Positions 10,115 through 21,945 of a stretch of DNA of 64,000 nucleotides are shown here, one piece after another. Origin of the DNA: Didymella arachidicola (lineage: Eukaryota > Ascomycota > Dothideomycetes > Pleosporales > Didymellaceae); NCBI GenBank assembly GCA_016630955.3, contig CM049985.1:682001-746000 (forward strand). Reading direction: 5' to 3'. Every line of letters starts with the position of its first letter. The first letter of the stretch is position 1. The position numbers and the translations under genes are program-made. The notes under the pieces were generated by a model that was given only the letters and a program-made list of their open reading frames with translations, had not been told where the DNA came from and did no database searches.

Positions 10115-12809
10115 ATGTACAACATCCTCGACACGCTCACTTTACTGCTTTTCTTTCTCGTCGCTGCCTTCTTTTGCTGTATGCTTTACGCTTTTACAAA
10201 ACTAGGTGCGTCGCTACGATTGTTTCCTGCGAAGGGGCCGCAGCTTCCACTCCTGCGCGCGCACCGTTCTCGAACTCACCTCTCCCCAACGCCCCGGCGG
10301 CCACAACGGACTGAATCTGCCCCTCACCATTTCTACGGCTACCTTGCTGCCCGGCCGTTCACCACTATGAACATGCTTCAGCAAGCTGTGCAGGAGCACG
10401 ACGCCGTCTACGCCGCCGCCGCGCCTCCTGCCTCGAACCCCGCCTTCAAGCAGCCCTCACTTGCCAATACATTGAACCGCACAGCATCTACGCAACGATC
10501 TGGGACGCGTCCTGTCACGTTTGGTGCCAACAACCTTGCAAAGAGGAATGCTGCAGGCGCTACGCAGGTGGTACATGGGACAAAACGAACATCAAGTGGA
10601 CTGGCGAAGTCATGGAGTTCTAACGAAGACATATTCGAATATCCAACACTCACTATCTCTGAGATGGAGAGCGAAAACGATTTCCCTGCCTACCGAACAC
10701 CATCGCGGAGTAGTAGCGGTGGTCTAGCTACAGCTCTGTTCGACGAAGACGACTTCGATAGTGATATCGATCTTGATGTTGAAGACCCAGCAACAAAAGG
10801 CACCGTCACATACCCGAAGCTTCCTCCTGTGTCGCCGACAGGATACTCGTCGCGCCCGCAGTCGGTGCAACCCAAGATCGAGCTTGATAGCAGCCAGCCC
10901 ATTCCATGGTCATCTTCCCCAGCCGAACACTTCAAGACACCGCCCAAACCGCAGCCACTAAAGAGTAAGCGCCGCGCGCTACCCTGGTCCCAGCAGCAGT
11001 CACAGCCTAAGCAGCAACTCACGCCAGAGCCAGAAGAGGATGCGACAGCGAATAAAAGGCAGAAATCAGCGACAGGCACAGCACAAAGGCCTTACACGCC
11101 CCAAGCGAAAGAGCTCTCGAAATCACAGTTCCCATGGAACACGACCGCAAGTGCAATGAAGTTGCAGCAGAAGACCTTAAGGGAACAACACAAGGCAAAG
11201 GTGGCTGATAGCGTAGACGATACAGATAACGTGAAGCGCAAAAAGAAGAATGCCATTGCCAAAATGTTCTTATCAGATGAACAGAAGAACGTAGTGGATC
11301 TGGTCATTGCGCATAAGAAGAGCGTGTTTTTCACAGGTTCTGCTGGTATGTGTTCGACACGGATGTGTATATATTACGGATCTAACCTTTACAGGAACCG
11401 GTAAATCTGTTCTGCTGCGCGAGATCATCTCCGGACTGCGGAAGAAGTTTATTCGAGAGCCGGATCGGGTTGCTGTTACAGCATCGACCGGTCTTGCAGC
11501 GTGTAACATTGGAGGCGTCACAATACACAGCTTCGCAGGCATCGGTCTTGGCAAGGAGCCTGCAGAAGATCTCGTCAAAAAGATCAGACGGAACGCCAAA
11601 GCAAAGCAGCGATGGATGCGTACCAAGGTTCTGATCGTGGACGAAGTTTCGATGGTTGACGGCGACCTCTTCGACAAGCTGGAGCAGATTGCCCGTACCA
11701 TTCGGAACAATGGACGACCATTTGGCGGCATTCAATTAGTTATCACCGGTGATTTCTTCCAACTGCCGCCCGTGCCAGAGTTTGGCAAGCCATCAAAGTT
11801 TGCGTTCGATGCCGGAACATGGACCACATCCATCGAGCACACCATCGGTCTGCACCACGTCTTCCGTCAAAAGGACCCTGTATTTGCGGGCATGCTGAAC
11901 GAGATGCGTGAAGGGCGAATGTCGAGCGAGTCAATAGCAAATTTCAGGAAGCTGGAGCGGCCGTTACCCGCTTCAGAGGGAAACATTGAGGCAACAGAAC
12001 TCTTTCCAACCCGCATGGAAGTCGATCGCGCAAATACCCTCAGGATGCAGCAACTGCATGGCGATACATTCAGCTTCGAAGCACGAGATGGTGGCACCAT
12101 TACCAACAAGGAACAGCGCGATAGACTGCTCCAGAGCTGCATGGTCCCAGAAGTCGTACATCTGAAGAAGGGTGCTCAGGTCATGCTAGTCAAGAACATG
12201 GACGACACGCTTGTCAATGGCTCTTTAGGCAAGGTCATTGGCTTCATGACAGAACAGCAGTTTACCTTCTGGAAGGAAAACGAGGAAGATATGCTTGAAG
12301 GCAACATCACCGAAGCGCAGATGAAGACAGAAATGGCAAAAACCGTTCTAGGTTTTAACACCGCCCAGGTCTTTCCGCTCATTCGCTTCGCCATCGCGGA
12401 CGGCACAACACGAGATCTTCTCTGCAAACGCGAAGACTGGAAAGTTGAACTCCCCAACGGCGAAGTCCAGGCCTCCCGCTCACAGATACCGCTAATTCTC
12501 GCCTGGGCCCTGTCTATCCATAAAGCCCAAGGTCAGACGCTGGAGCGTGTGCGTGTTGATCTAGGCCGCGTATTCGAGAAGGGCCAAGCGTATGTGGCAC
12601 TCTCGCGAGCAACAAGCATGGCCGGATTGCAGATCCTTCGCTTCGATCCGAGAAAGATCATGGCACATGAGAAGGTTCGGTTGTTCTATAGTAGCTTGAG
12701 TCGGGCAGAGCAGGTTGAGGCTAAGGCGAAGAGTGAGACGATTCTAGGTAAGATGCAGGCAACGAATGAGAAGGTAAAGGAGAGGAGGGATTTACATGAT
12801 GAGGACTGA
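10115..12809 (+). CDS. PIF1: PIF1-family 5'-3' DNA helicase
   Basis: Two exons, 10115-11345 and 11395-12809, with a 49-base intron splitting the Walker A codons, give 881 residues. Pif1 helicases unwind G-quadruplexes and RNA-DNA hybrids, restrain telomerase and maintain mitochondrial DNA. Visible motifs are Walker A GSAGTGKS with Lys414, Walker B VLIVDEVSMVD with Asp493-Glu494, GDFFQLPPV, and the C-terminal SIHKAQGQTLERV and YVALSRA motifs. The first ~400 residues are poorly conserved, Ser/Pro-rich. The start is uncertain: the ATG at 10115 gives a hydrophobic segment then an Arg-rich stretch that could be a mitochondrial leader; ATGs at 10367 and 10373 would give a shorter, nuclear-type N-terminus. 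Alternative starts making two isoforms is known for yeast PIF1. Confidence 0.93.
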
Positions 12810-13950
12810 GGGTAGAGACTTGCATACATGCATTTGCCGGCGTTCAGAGCGGAGGTAGATGCTGCGCATGATAATTACCTGCGAGGGTCAGGCGTTGTGT
12901 CATATCTGATGATTAAAACTGAAATATTTTCCCAGCATCTGCTTATACATCACAACACCGGATAATCTTTGAGCAGACATCTGCCAGGTTGCAAGTGCAA
13001 TTTCCGTGGGCTGGTGCTAGCTCATTGAGGACCGTTCTGCGTAAAGTGCGTGCTTAGATCGTTGAGAAAGTGTGACAGACGCAGTCGGAGTAAGGTTCAG
13101 TCAGTCGAGTCCTTGTGGGCGAATGTAACATCAGAATTCCTGTGTCAAACCGCAATGCGCGTGAGTATTGAAATCTCTCAGCAGGCGAAGTGCGTCTCCA
13201 GTATCATGATATCAACACGAGCATTGGCGATGGGTTTCAGCCTGGCAGTCTGGTAGACTATTTCCAGTTTTTGAGTACCGGTATACCAGGATGAAAGCCG
13301 CGAAACTGCCGAGCCCAATAGCATGCCGTTTTGATGTTATAGTGTCACCCACTTGCGCATTAGTAAGCGCCGCCATGTGCACGCCTCTGCCTCGACTCGA
13401 GACAAGGGTAGGGTAGACGCTGATCAGGTGAGCTCGTGGAATGTAGCGCGGAATCAGATGATTTGGAAATTGGAGATGATGTGCCTTGGTTGAGATCAAG
13501 AAACTTAGCCGAGTTTGCCGCTGAGATTTGGGGATTGGGCGAACAAAGGGCAGCAGCGCTCAAGCCATGGCGGAGCGAAACCTCCGACATGACATGACGG
13601 CACAGCGGCGACCTCATTTTCCGCTCCTTCCACTTTGATAGCTGCGACATGTTGCCTGGCAAAGTCCGCAGCTGCGATGGCCATCTCGCGGATCTCTGAG
13701 TATTACGCGCGTTCAGTCGCCGAAGTCTAGCGCGGCATGCCGTGATCATTTACCTAACCTTGCAGCTCCCAATCATTGGCGAAACGAATCTCAACTCTCT
13801 GGACCAGATGTTGGGTTAGTGTCGCATGCTCACCGACCAGTCAAAGGGCACGGAGGGCCAGCGACGTTTTAATCAGATACACCTGGCGCTTCGATCCTTC
13901 CGAGGTCGCAAGTACATGATAGCTTCTTTACAACACCTTCGAAAGCGTCC
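12810..13950. other. intergenic, no gene seen
   Basis: Short unrelated frames only (the longest 129 codons, minus strand, 13360-13749, without recognisable features). It should include the PIF1 3' end and the promoter of the adenylation-domain gene. No repeats were noticed. Confidence 0.5.
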
Positions 13951-15870
13951 ATGGCCTTCTGGGACACAGTTTTGAGCACAAAAAATGCGAAGTCATATGG
14001 CAGACGGCTTATACCAAGCCTAGTGGACGACAATGCGCGGCAACAACCCGAACGAGTATGCTTTTCGTACCCCAGATGCTATGCAAATCTGCACCATGGG
14101 TTCCAAGATGTCAATTGGAGGCAGGTCAGTATAATGGATCATTTCTCGACACGGTGGCGCTGATGCAGCCAGTTTGCGAACGCTGTTAATAGAACAGCTC
14201 ATCTGCTCCAAAGACATCTTGGAAAGTGCAATGAGATCAAGACATTCATGTACACGGGGTTCCCAGATCTTCGAACCTACATCATTCTTGTAGCCGCGTA
14301 AGTTTAGACTCGCCACAACACTGGTGCCCGCAGCACTATATCGAAGACCTAGCTGACAGTTGCATCAGTATGAAGACAGGCCACAGGGTGAGGATCTTTC
14401 GTCCTTTTACCGACCTGCACTGCGCATGAGACTGAGCTGATCTGGACTAGGTACTGTTTAGTTCTCATCGCAACAGTCTCGCAGGACATGCGAATCTCAT
14501 CAATCAGACCAGCTGTACTGTCTTGCTCCACACAGCTGGCTTCCCTGTGTCAGGCATCCTCGAAAGGTGTCGTCTTGACACTCTGCAAGCTCCGGAACTG
14601 GCCACACTCCTCGACGAAACACCCTACGAGCCATTCCCATATACGAAGACGTTCGAGGAAGCAAAGCATGATCCCTGCTTTATCATACACACATCGGGAT
14701 CAACAGGCCTGCCCGCGCCAGTAACATGCACGCACTGGTCCATTGGCACGACCGATCAGCACCATCTTGTGGCTCCTTTGGAAGGACGACCGACTGTGTG
14801 GGGCCATCTGTTTGATACGAGACGGCGCAATTATCTGGGATGGCCATTATCGTCGAGCTCGGGAATCTGTGCTGGCATCACAGATGTATTCTTCACCAAC
14901 ATCACCACTGTCCTTGGACCTCCCGAACAAATGACCGTGGATACTCTGTTGGCCATGGTGCGCTTTGCTGACGTCGACTCAGCGAGCTGCACACCAGCAG
15001 TACTCGAGGAGCTTGCGAAACGTCCGGACGCATTGGTGAATTTGCGAGGGTTGAAGCACTTTGCATACGTGGGAGGTAAGTCGTCTTGTAAGCAACAGCA
15101 ATGTGAGCTGACCCGAATATCCAGGATCGATGTCTCAGACAGCTGGAGATATCGTGTCCCAGTACATCCCACTTGTAACCCTGATGGCATCGACCGAAAC
15201 TGTCACTCTGGTACAACATGTCACAGACCGCGAAGACTGGTCATACGTCTGCATCAACCCTTTGGTCAATGGCATAGAGATGCGACCAGTAGCCGATCTA
15301 TTCGAGCTCGTCTACGTCAGGAAGCCAGAATACGCCGAGTTCCAGGGCGTGTTCAAGGTATTCCCTCATCTCCTGGAATACTCGATGCGGGATCTCTATT
15401 CCAAGCACCCAACAAAGCCTCATCATTGGAAACACGAAAGTCGGAAAGATGATATCATTGTCTTCAGCAATGGTACGAAGTTCAATCCGATGCTGCATGA
15501 GCGGTTGATCGCACAACACCCAAAAGTACATGCGTGCTTGCTGGTTGGAACAGGCAGGAGCAGGCCCACAGCAATCATTGAATTGCTTCCACAATACTAT
15601 ACTGAAGACACCGTGGCACAGAAAGCTTTGGTAAAAGAAATTTGGCCGCTAGTTCGGAAAGCAAACGATGTGGCAGACACCGCTGGCCAACTCGAACAAC
15701 GCTATGTCATGTTTGCCAAGCGGGAGAAACCTTTCGAGATAGGTCTGAAAGGTACCGTCCAGAGGTGCACGACTTCACGTCTATACAAGCAAGAGATTGA
15801 CTATCTTTACACCTCGATAGCAGAGGGAGGACTCAGTGCGCTGTTCCAGACCGAAGCCGTAATATCTTAA
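13951..15870 (+). CDS. NRPS-like adenylation-domain protein without carrier or reductase domain
   Basis: Five exons (13951-14124, 14173-14297, a 19-base micro-exon 14369-14387, 14451-15075, 15125-15870) give 562 residues. The product is an ANL-superfamily adenylate-forming enzyme, activating a carboxylic acid with ATP. Motifs: HTSGSTGLPAP phosphate-binding loop (186-196; many relatives have Lys where the Ala is), MASTE (335-339), RKDDIIVFSNG hinge (421-431), and Lys523 in the GLKGTVQR end of the domain. Relatives are usually ~1,000 residues, with adenylation, carrier and NAD(P)-reductase domains; this one stops about 40 residues after the last adenylation motif and nothing like a carrier domain follows. 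It may be a trimmed enzyme, a stand-alone ligase, or a truncated remnant. All splice sites and motifs look intact. Confidence 0.82.
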
Positions 15871-16325
15871 TCGGGCACCTTTGAGCACGGCAATCTAGGC
15901 TTCAATCCACTGCATACGACCCTATGCTACAGCCGGCAACAGCGACCCATTTTTCGCGATTTCGTTCAGTTTGCAGCATCAGAGGTTGTCGCCTGATTGG
16001 TCTAGCTCTTCGCACTATCGGATTTCGGGGTTCGGTATTCGTCCGGTTTGTCAATGAGGCTGCCGATGTCTACGGAATTCCATTTTTTCGCGGCCGAACT
16101 CAATGGATTTGTACGCACTTTCATCCCCTGATGCCGTGCGCCATGACCTATTCACGCGGGGAGGAGAGACTACAAGTCCGGCCTTGGATCACCGCCTTAT
16201 GGAGAATAAAGTATCGCTCTTCCTCACCTTTCCAACGCAACGCATACCCATCGAGGACACCTTGCCCCATCTTTGTCGAGTGACCTTCTCTCCTGAGTAC
16301 TCTGCCGTGACTATCTGTCACGAAC
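15871..16325. promoter_or_regulatory. upstream region of the DUF1993 gene
   Basis: No gene seen. I specifically looked for a continuation of the adenylation protein (carrier-domain serine motif or reductase) in all plus-strand frames and found none. Confidence 0.45.
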
Positions 16326-16886
16326 ATGGCTCCGAAGTCCTTCCACGCCATCGCCCTCGAGCCCGTCATCTTCGGCCTTCAAAACGCATCCGCCGTCATT
16401 CGCAAAGGTGAGGCACACGCCGAGGCCAACAACATTGACAAGACCGAGTACCTCACCGCAAGACTCTTTCCCGACATGGGCGACTTCTGTTTCCAAGTGA
16501 ACCGCTTCACAGACACCGCCAAGTTCATCGTCGAGCGCTCCAACCCATCAGCCCCGACGTTGACCCTACCCGACGAGGGAAAGACGTTCTCGGAGCTACT
16601 AGCACGTATTGAGAAGACCCTCGAGTACGTGCGGAGTATCGGAGCCGATGTTCTCAATGACAGAGAAGACTGCGAAGTGTTGCTCCACCTGATGAAACAG
16701 CATCCCAAGGGTCCTCTCGAAGTCAAATTCACTGCATTTGAGTATGTGACGAGACAGGGGCATCCGAACTTCTGGTTTCATGTTACTACTATGTACGATA
16801 TATTGCGATTCAAGGGCGTGCCAGTGGGCAAGATGGACTACTCAAACGGCGCAGGCCTGATTCCGGTTAAGTGGCTCGGAGCATAA
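16326..16886 (+). CDS. DUF1993 family protein
   Basis: Single exon, 186 residues, ATG preceded by CGAAC. The sequence is the typical length and pattern of DUF1993, small proteins of fungi and bacteria predicted to adopt a DinB-like four-helix bundle: an RLFPDMGDF segment (about 39-47), a helix with QVNRFTD, and the FWFHVTTMYDILR C-terminal helix followed by a GxxVGKMDY end. No signal peptide or membrane segment, so probably cytosolic. Function is not known. It ends 169 bases before the convergent GH76 gene. Confidence 0.88.
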   Translation: MAPKSFHAIALEPVIFGLQNASAVIRKGEAHAEANNIDKTEYLTARLFPDMGDFCFQVNRFTDTAKFIVERSNPSAPTLTLPDEGKTFSELLARIEKTLEYVRSIGADVLNDREDCEVLLHLMKQHPKGPLEVKFTAFEYVTRQGHPNFWFHVTTMYDILRFKGVPVGKMDYSNGAGLIPVKWLGA

Positions 16887-17055
16887 TTTCAATTGTTGAA
16901 AATGCGAGACTTTCCACGCAACATAGTAGATAGGCAGACACATGGATTGACACTTTGTCCGCAGGAGGACTCCCAATTGTGAAGACAGAAGCAGTCAGTG
17001 CGACATTATTCATTATTGCCTTCAGCCTGTAGAATAGCCGAGTGCTCGTTCATTA

Positions 17056-18516
17056 TCAAACAGCAATAGCAGCAACAAGCGCATCCATCGCACTCGAATG
17101 TGTACTCGCATTGGCCGGGCTCACGAACGGCCCAGACCAAACTACGCTCATCGTGTTGCCCTCATCTTCGTTCCTGTTGTTCAACCAAATGCTGTCGGCA
17201 TTTGTCTTGATCGAGTTTACAAAGGCATCGTCCGGCGCAGCCTCATGCAGAAGCTGCAAATTGCGTATGAAAATGCCCTTGAACTGGTTCCCGTCACCAC
17301 CGCAACCGGGTTCGCAGCCATCATGGATGACGCCTTTCTCGTCTGAGAGCTCTTTGATGGCTGCTTTGGCAAGTTGGGTAGCCAGGGGTAAGTATGTATC
17401 ATTTGGCGCGGCTCTGTTGAGTTCGACGAGGCCGCCGAGGATAACGCCCTGGTTGTAGGACCATGTCTCTGGGACGAAGTCAGCTTGATGCGTCGACAAG
17501 ACTCTTTTGCGGGTTCACTTACGGTATCCGTTATTTTTGCACCCATCAGTGAGTCCATCGTTGATAGTGCTTTGACCGTTGATCATCCCACTGCTGCGAA
17601 ACCATTCAAGTGTCAACTCTGCCCAGCCGACGTACGTGTCTTTGTTCTGAGCTCGATTTGCAAGATGTGCCGCCGTGGAGAGGAAGAGCTCATTAGCGAT
17701 AGCATTCACGTAGTCCTTTCTCCAGCTCCACCAGATGCCGCCGTTACCACATTTAGTCGGCCACGCCTTGGTCACCTGTCCGAAGATGCCTTCTGCCAAT
17801 TGGAGGTATTCAATCTTCTGCGTGACGTCATAGGCTCCTATCCAAGCAAGCGCCCACCAAAGGTCATCATCATAGAAGCCATCAAGCCAGTCTTCGGGGT
17901 TGGGGTTGGATGCAATAGCAGCCTGTGTTGCGGTATCCTTAGATGCTGAGGCAAAGCTGGGCAGGCTCTGGATATCGACGTATTGACCGTCATCAGCGTT
18001 CCAGTCTGTGGGAAAGACGGTCACGGGCTCATGGACGCCCCCAGGATTGAGGTTTTTTGTGTAGCCCGATTCTAGACCAGTCTCATTGAACAGTGTCCAT
18101 GTACCGTTGCCCGGATCGACATCTCGTCTCCTCTTCGCCTCATTCTCAACGCCGGGCTGAGGGTTTTTGGCGGGTGCCTGTAACAAAGTATTCGCGAATA
18201 CCCTTTCCGCGAGGTTTCGCAGCTGTGCGTTTTTGGAGTCGCTCTTTGCGAGATTTGCAATCATAGCTACCCTGAATAAGTGATGAAAACGCATAGTCTA
18301 GATTAGCATTTACTCACTCATGACATTGGCACTATTCCACCACCCCGCTGTGTCCCAAAGACCTGTACCGGCATTGTACCATATCTGTAATCTCGATAGA
18401 GCGAATTCGGCGCGTTTCGTGGGATCATTGACTGAGTCGTACAGACTTTGTGCAGATGTGTTAGGAATGAAAGATATGCTGAGCATGAGCGAGTGTACAA
18501 TGAATGACGGGAACAT
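17056..18516 (-). CDS. GH76 endo-1,6-alpha-mannanase-like secreted protein
   Basis: Three exons (18314-18516, 17523-18271, 17056-17468) give 454 residues; introns are 42 and 54 bases. GH76 enzymes cleave the alpha-1,6-mannose backbone of fungal cell-wall mannan. A hydrophobic signal peptide (residues 1-~22) precedes the fold; conserved GH76 segments are WDTAGWWNSAN near 60, the catalytic YDDDLWW (201-207), WAWIGAYDVT, GGIWWSW and YQTWSYNQGVILGGL. About 90 extra residues between the first helix pair and the catalytic Asp pair include a KRRR stretch. There is no clear GPI-attachment tail, so it looks secreted rather than a Dfg5/Dcw1-type anchored transglycosidase. The first donor could be read one frame earlier (GTGAGT), but only GTAAAT keeps the frame. 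Confidence 0.88.
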
Positions 18517-19500
18517 GTCGATGATGATGGGCTGAATGGCCCCTTGGAGCAGCAGCAGCAATACAACGATTAAAACGAGTATTAAGAATACTGTTCGGGT
18601 TTGCTAAAAAACGAGCGTGGAAGAGGAAAGCCTCAATCGAGCATCCGCTAATAAAATTATCGCGCGAGAACTTTGTAGCAATAGCGACGCGCTGTGCTCC
18701 TCCTCCATAAACGCACAGCCTTAGGCAGCACACCTGCCCACCCTCCGTTCATTTGCTCAAGAGCAGTCGAAACAACCAACAGTGTCGAATTACAAACTGG
18801 ACAGGGAAGTGCAGGCAGTTATCGAGAGCCGCATAGATACCTTAGCGCTATTTTTAGTGACGCCTGTTCTGCGACATGGTGTCGTTTCAAACCCAACATG
18901 TACTGATCTGCGATTGGAGGTTGATCAAAATGGAAAATTGCGTCCTTTCTTTTCGGCCCCCAGTGATATGCATCCGCAGCCGCGGCGGATAGCACAAGGC
19001 ATGAGAATGTGATGTGCATTGATAGGGCGGGTGTCTATGACTTGGCCCGTCGAGGTACAGGCGATCGCTGTGGTGCACGGACACTGATGTGCAAATGCGC
19101 TATAGGTGGGCGTGCAATATCATCCCTTTCGAGCTTATCGGCGGGTATGTTTGTCGTTGTGAAGAGCTGCGTCTCGCAGATGCGAAGCTGAGACAACCCC
19201 ACCACCACCAAGACTTCGGAGGTTTTGGCAAGCCACACACGTGCCTTGCCGAACGTACCCACTGTCTATATCCATGTCAGGGTAAATTAGGAATGCAACC
19301 GCGACCATTTGACAGCATTTTTGGTGATGCTGCTGGACGTTGATGAGGTAGAGGCTGAGATGGGCTGATCGTCAATTTCATCGTTGCTGGGAAATGACCC
19401 GGGGCGATGTATGCAGAGAACTGCAGAGCTCGAGTCCGAAATATACTGCCTCCGGCAACGATGACAGAAATCTTGTAACACCTCTCAGGCAATGAACATC
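18517..19500. other. intergenic: GH76 promoter side and regulator 3' flank
   Basis: No gene seen; frames up to 90 codons on both strands are unremarkable. A CAG/CTG run lies directly upstream of the GH76 start. Confidence 0.45.
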
Positions 19501-21189
19501 TCAAGCGATGAGGACATCGGTACCCATCTCCTTGACCTCGTCTACCCAGCAGTTGTCTGCACCTAATTCTGCACGATCTTTGCACTGCCAAATGGTTTTC
19601 AGCACCCTCTTTACTGTATGCAGATAACCCCAGTACATCTCGCTGTACAGTGTATCCAAGATATTCATAATCGACTCGCGCTGAGCAGGATCCTCGCACT
19701 CGGCACCAGCCAGGAACAACGGCCAGCAGATGCACTTGAAAACTGCGTCGCCAGGTTTGAGGTGTGAAATGTGCTGGACAACATCGTTGGCGAGCATTGT
19801 TAAGTTGACGAGCGCTGTCTCGCTGGTGGGGTCGAGGAGCGGATGTGTGGCGGGAAGCACGCGAGCGAGGTAGATGCAGACTGCAGACCGATGCGCGGAG
19901 GCGATGCGAACGCGCTGCTTCAGGTCCTCGAGAGGCGACGCAGGCTCAAAGTCGCATGACCATGCAATGGGATCGAAATCCAGCGCCCGCTGTAGAAGAA
20001 CGCCCACTTGCATCTGGATATGGTCTCGCAAGTTTCCAGAAACACCGTCGCGGGAATCGGGGAGCTCAAAGGACTCGAGCATGATACGAAGAAGAGGGGA
20101 AGGCATCGACAGGTAGTTATTTGTCTCTGCGTAGCGTAAGATTGGCTCAAGGTCGATTGTGTCCGGCACAAATTTCGACATTGTCATGAAGGATAGAGTA
20201 GAGCCTAGAACATAGAATACTAAAAAGTCGGAAAGGATAGTCAAACGTAGTCTGCTCATCGGTTGCTGCAAATAGGGTGGCTCTCCCAGAAGCTTGATCA
20301 GGGGCAATGCTCCATCCATGTGGACTTTCCATTTATCTCGGCCAGACTCAACTAGGGTATAGTTGACGAAAAGAAGGATGGTCACCAGGACCAGATCGAT
20401 GTTCGCTGGGGTGACAGACGCAACGCTCTGTGCTAGCAGCGACAGTGCATTGGTCTTCGCAGTGAGCGCATCTCGATATGAGGATTGTAACGGTCCACCA
20501 TATCGGCTGACGGCTTGATAATACGCGACGAGACAGGAGCTTTGCTGGGCCTGGTACGCCGATTCACCCATAGGATTACGAGATATGTTGAAGACATGGA
20601 AGGCGGCATTGGCAACAATGATGTGCAACAGCAACGGGTATGCGGACGTGGCAGGTACGAGGTCCCGGATTGGGTTGTTTCCTGGCATGTCGTACACCAC
20701 CATGTCCTCACATAGTTGAGTTGCGAAGTGATACAGATAGTACCGCGAGTGGCGGTCCAAGTCGTTGACCAATGGATCGTCCAAAGGCCGGTGAAGGACC
20801 ATTTCTACCTGCTCTTCGGCTTGTGAGCCGAAAGCGGGGCTAACTTTTGCAGTTCCAGTTGGGATCCCGTCCGCGGGCTCCGAGGGCGTTAGCTGTGTCC
20901 TTGCGACAACGAGATCAGACTCCCAGGTGATGGCAGGTGCGTCGTGAGGCTTGGCTTCCTCTTTCGAAGATCGGTCAGCTGCATCCAGACGCTCCTCATA
21001 GGATTTCCCCATCATTTTCCCTCGACTCGCGACCCCGCGATTCCACACAAAGAGCTTGCCATAACCCAGGCATTCGGTACCAGACGAAAGACATTTGTGG
21101 CAGACCGGTGATGAGCGATCGCACTTCCAGCGGCGTCTGCGACAGTTATGGCAAGCTTTTGTGGGCAGGCTGAGCAATGTTGAGCTCAT
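19501..21189 (-). CDS. Zn2Cys6 transcription factor with fungal-specific domain 2
   Basis: Single exon, 562 residues from the ATG at 21189; a longer frame upstream starts only at TTG. The N-terminus has a perfect Zn2Cys6 binuclear cluster with Cys13, 16, 23, 30, 33 and 40 (spacing C-2-C-6-C-6-C-2-C-6-C) and a basic RRRR between the second and third Cys, followed by the LGYG-KLFVWNRG segment common in this class. The remainder, with the HYLYHFATQLC segment and many helices, looks like the Fungal_trans_2 regulatory domain. Such proteins are nuclear DNA-binding regulators, often of a neighbouring pathway. It is divergent from an MFS transporter 756 bases away, suggesting local control, which is inference. 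Confidence 0.93.
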   Translation of the reverse strand: MSSTLLSLPTKACHNCRRRRWKCDRSSPVCHKCLSSGTECLGYGKLFVWNRGVASRGKMMGKSYEERLDAADRSSKEEAKPHDAPAITWESDLVVARTQLTPSEPADGIPTGTAKVSPAFGSQAEEQVEMVLHRPLDDPLVNDLDRHSRYYLYHFATQLCEDMVVYDMPGNNPIRDLVPATSAYPLLLHIIVANAAFHVFNISRNPMGESAYQAQQSSCLVAYYQAVSRYGGPLQSSYRDALTAKTNALSLLAQSVASVTPANIDLVLVTILLFVNYTLVESGRDKWKVHMDGALPLIKLLGEPPYLQQPMSRLRLTILSDFLVFYVLGSTLSFMTMSKFVPDTIDLEPILRYAETNNYLSMPSPLLRIMLESFELPDSRDGVSGNLRDHIQMQVGVLLQRALDFDPIAWSCDFEPASPLEDLKQRVRIASAHRSAVCIYLARVLPATHPLLDPTSETALVNLTMLANDVVQHISHLKPGDAVFKCICWPLFLAGAECEDPAQRESIMNILDTLYSEMYWGYLHTVKRVLKTIWQCKDRAELGADNCWVDEVKEMGTDVLIA

Positions 21190-21945
21190 TGGACAAGCGC
21201 CATGCAAGATGTGTCGAAGATTGACCGTAAAGGATTGTGGGCTCTCGAGGAGATGCAGAAGAGCTCGGCTTGTTGACGATTGTCGATGAGTGCCCTATTC
21301 AAGGGTCCTTGTATCCACGTTGGCCGCGGGCTCCGCTGTGAAAACGCTGAAGGATGTATATCCGTACGGCGAGCGAGATCGGCCAAAGTCGCACTCTTCG
21401 GCTTTATCAGCCACTCACAGATGTCTATTTGCTGACAAAGGCGATGGAGTCGCGTTGCAGCACTCTTCGCTCAAGACCATCGTTCTCGCCACCTGCGCAT
21501 GCTAACCGCGACGGGAAGGCCAAGCTCATCTCTTGCATACCTTGGCACTATTGCTCCACATCGTCACCACCATGCGTGCGGACGTCACAAATGCAGTGAG
21601 CCATGGTGACTTCTGATGGATTTCTCAGCCAAGATGTCGTGCACGACGAATTCCAGTCATCTTGTGGTCGTCACGGACGCCCACCATCAGGGTATAGATG
21701 CCCTGTGGACGACTAGAACAGCTTCATAATTTGACCCATTTCTGAGCAACGCCTATCACATCCCTAAAGCGACTACAGTATTGGCAGCTGCGACACTGCC
21801 TATCACACATTGTTCAGTCTCGACTCCTCTCTTGTGTTGACGGCAATTTCACACAAGCCTCTATCACGACCAGCCGTTTCTGGCTTTATCGATTTTGAGG
21901 CCTCCATACTGTGCTTCACTGTTGCCTTCAATCAGGTGCACAACC
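21190..21945. promoter_or_regulatory. divergent promoter between regulator and MFS transporter
   Basis: Head-to-head region with no gene. Zn2Cys6 proteins usually bind CGG/CCG triplets; several CGG and CCG occur here (for example around 21365-21385) but I could not pick out a convincing spaced pair by eye. Confidence 0.45.

Noticed and set aside
15871..16325. Missing carrier/reductase part of the NRPS-like gene
   Set aside because: All plus-strand frames were read; no LGGxS-like carrier motif or Rossmann-type reductase motif was found before the DUF1993 gene.
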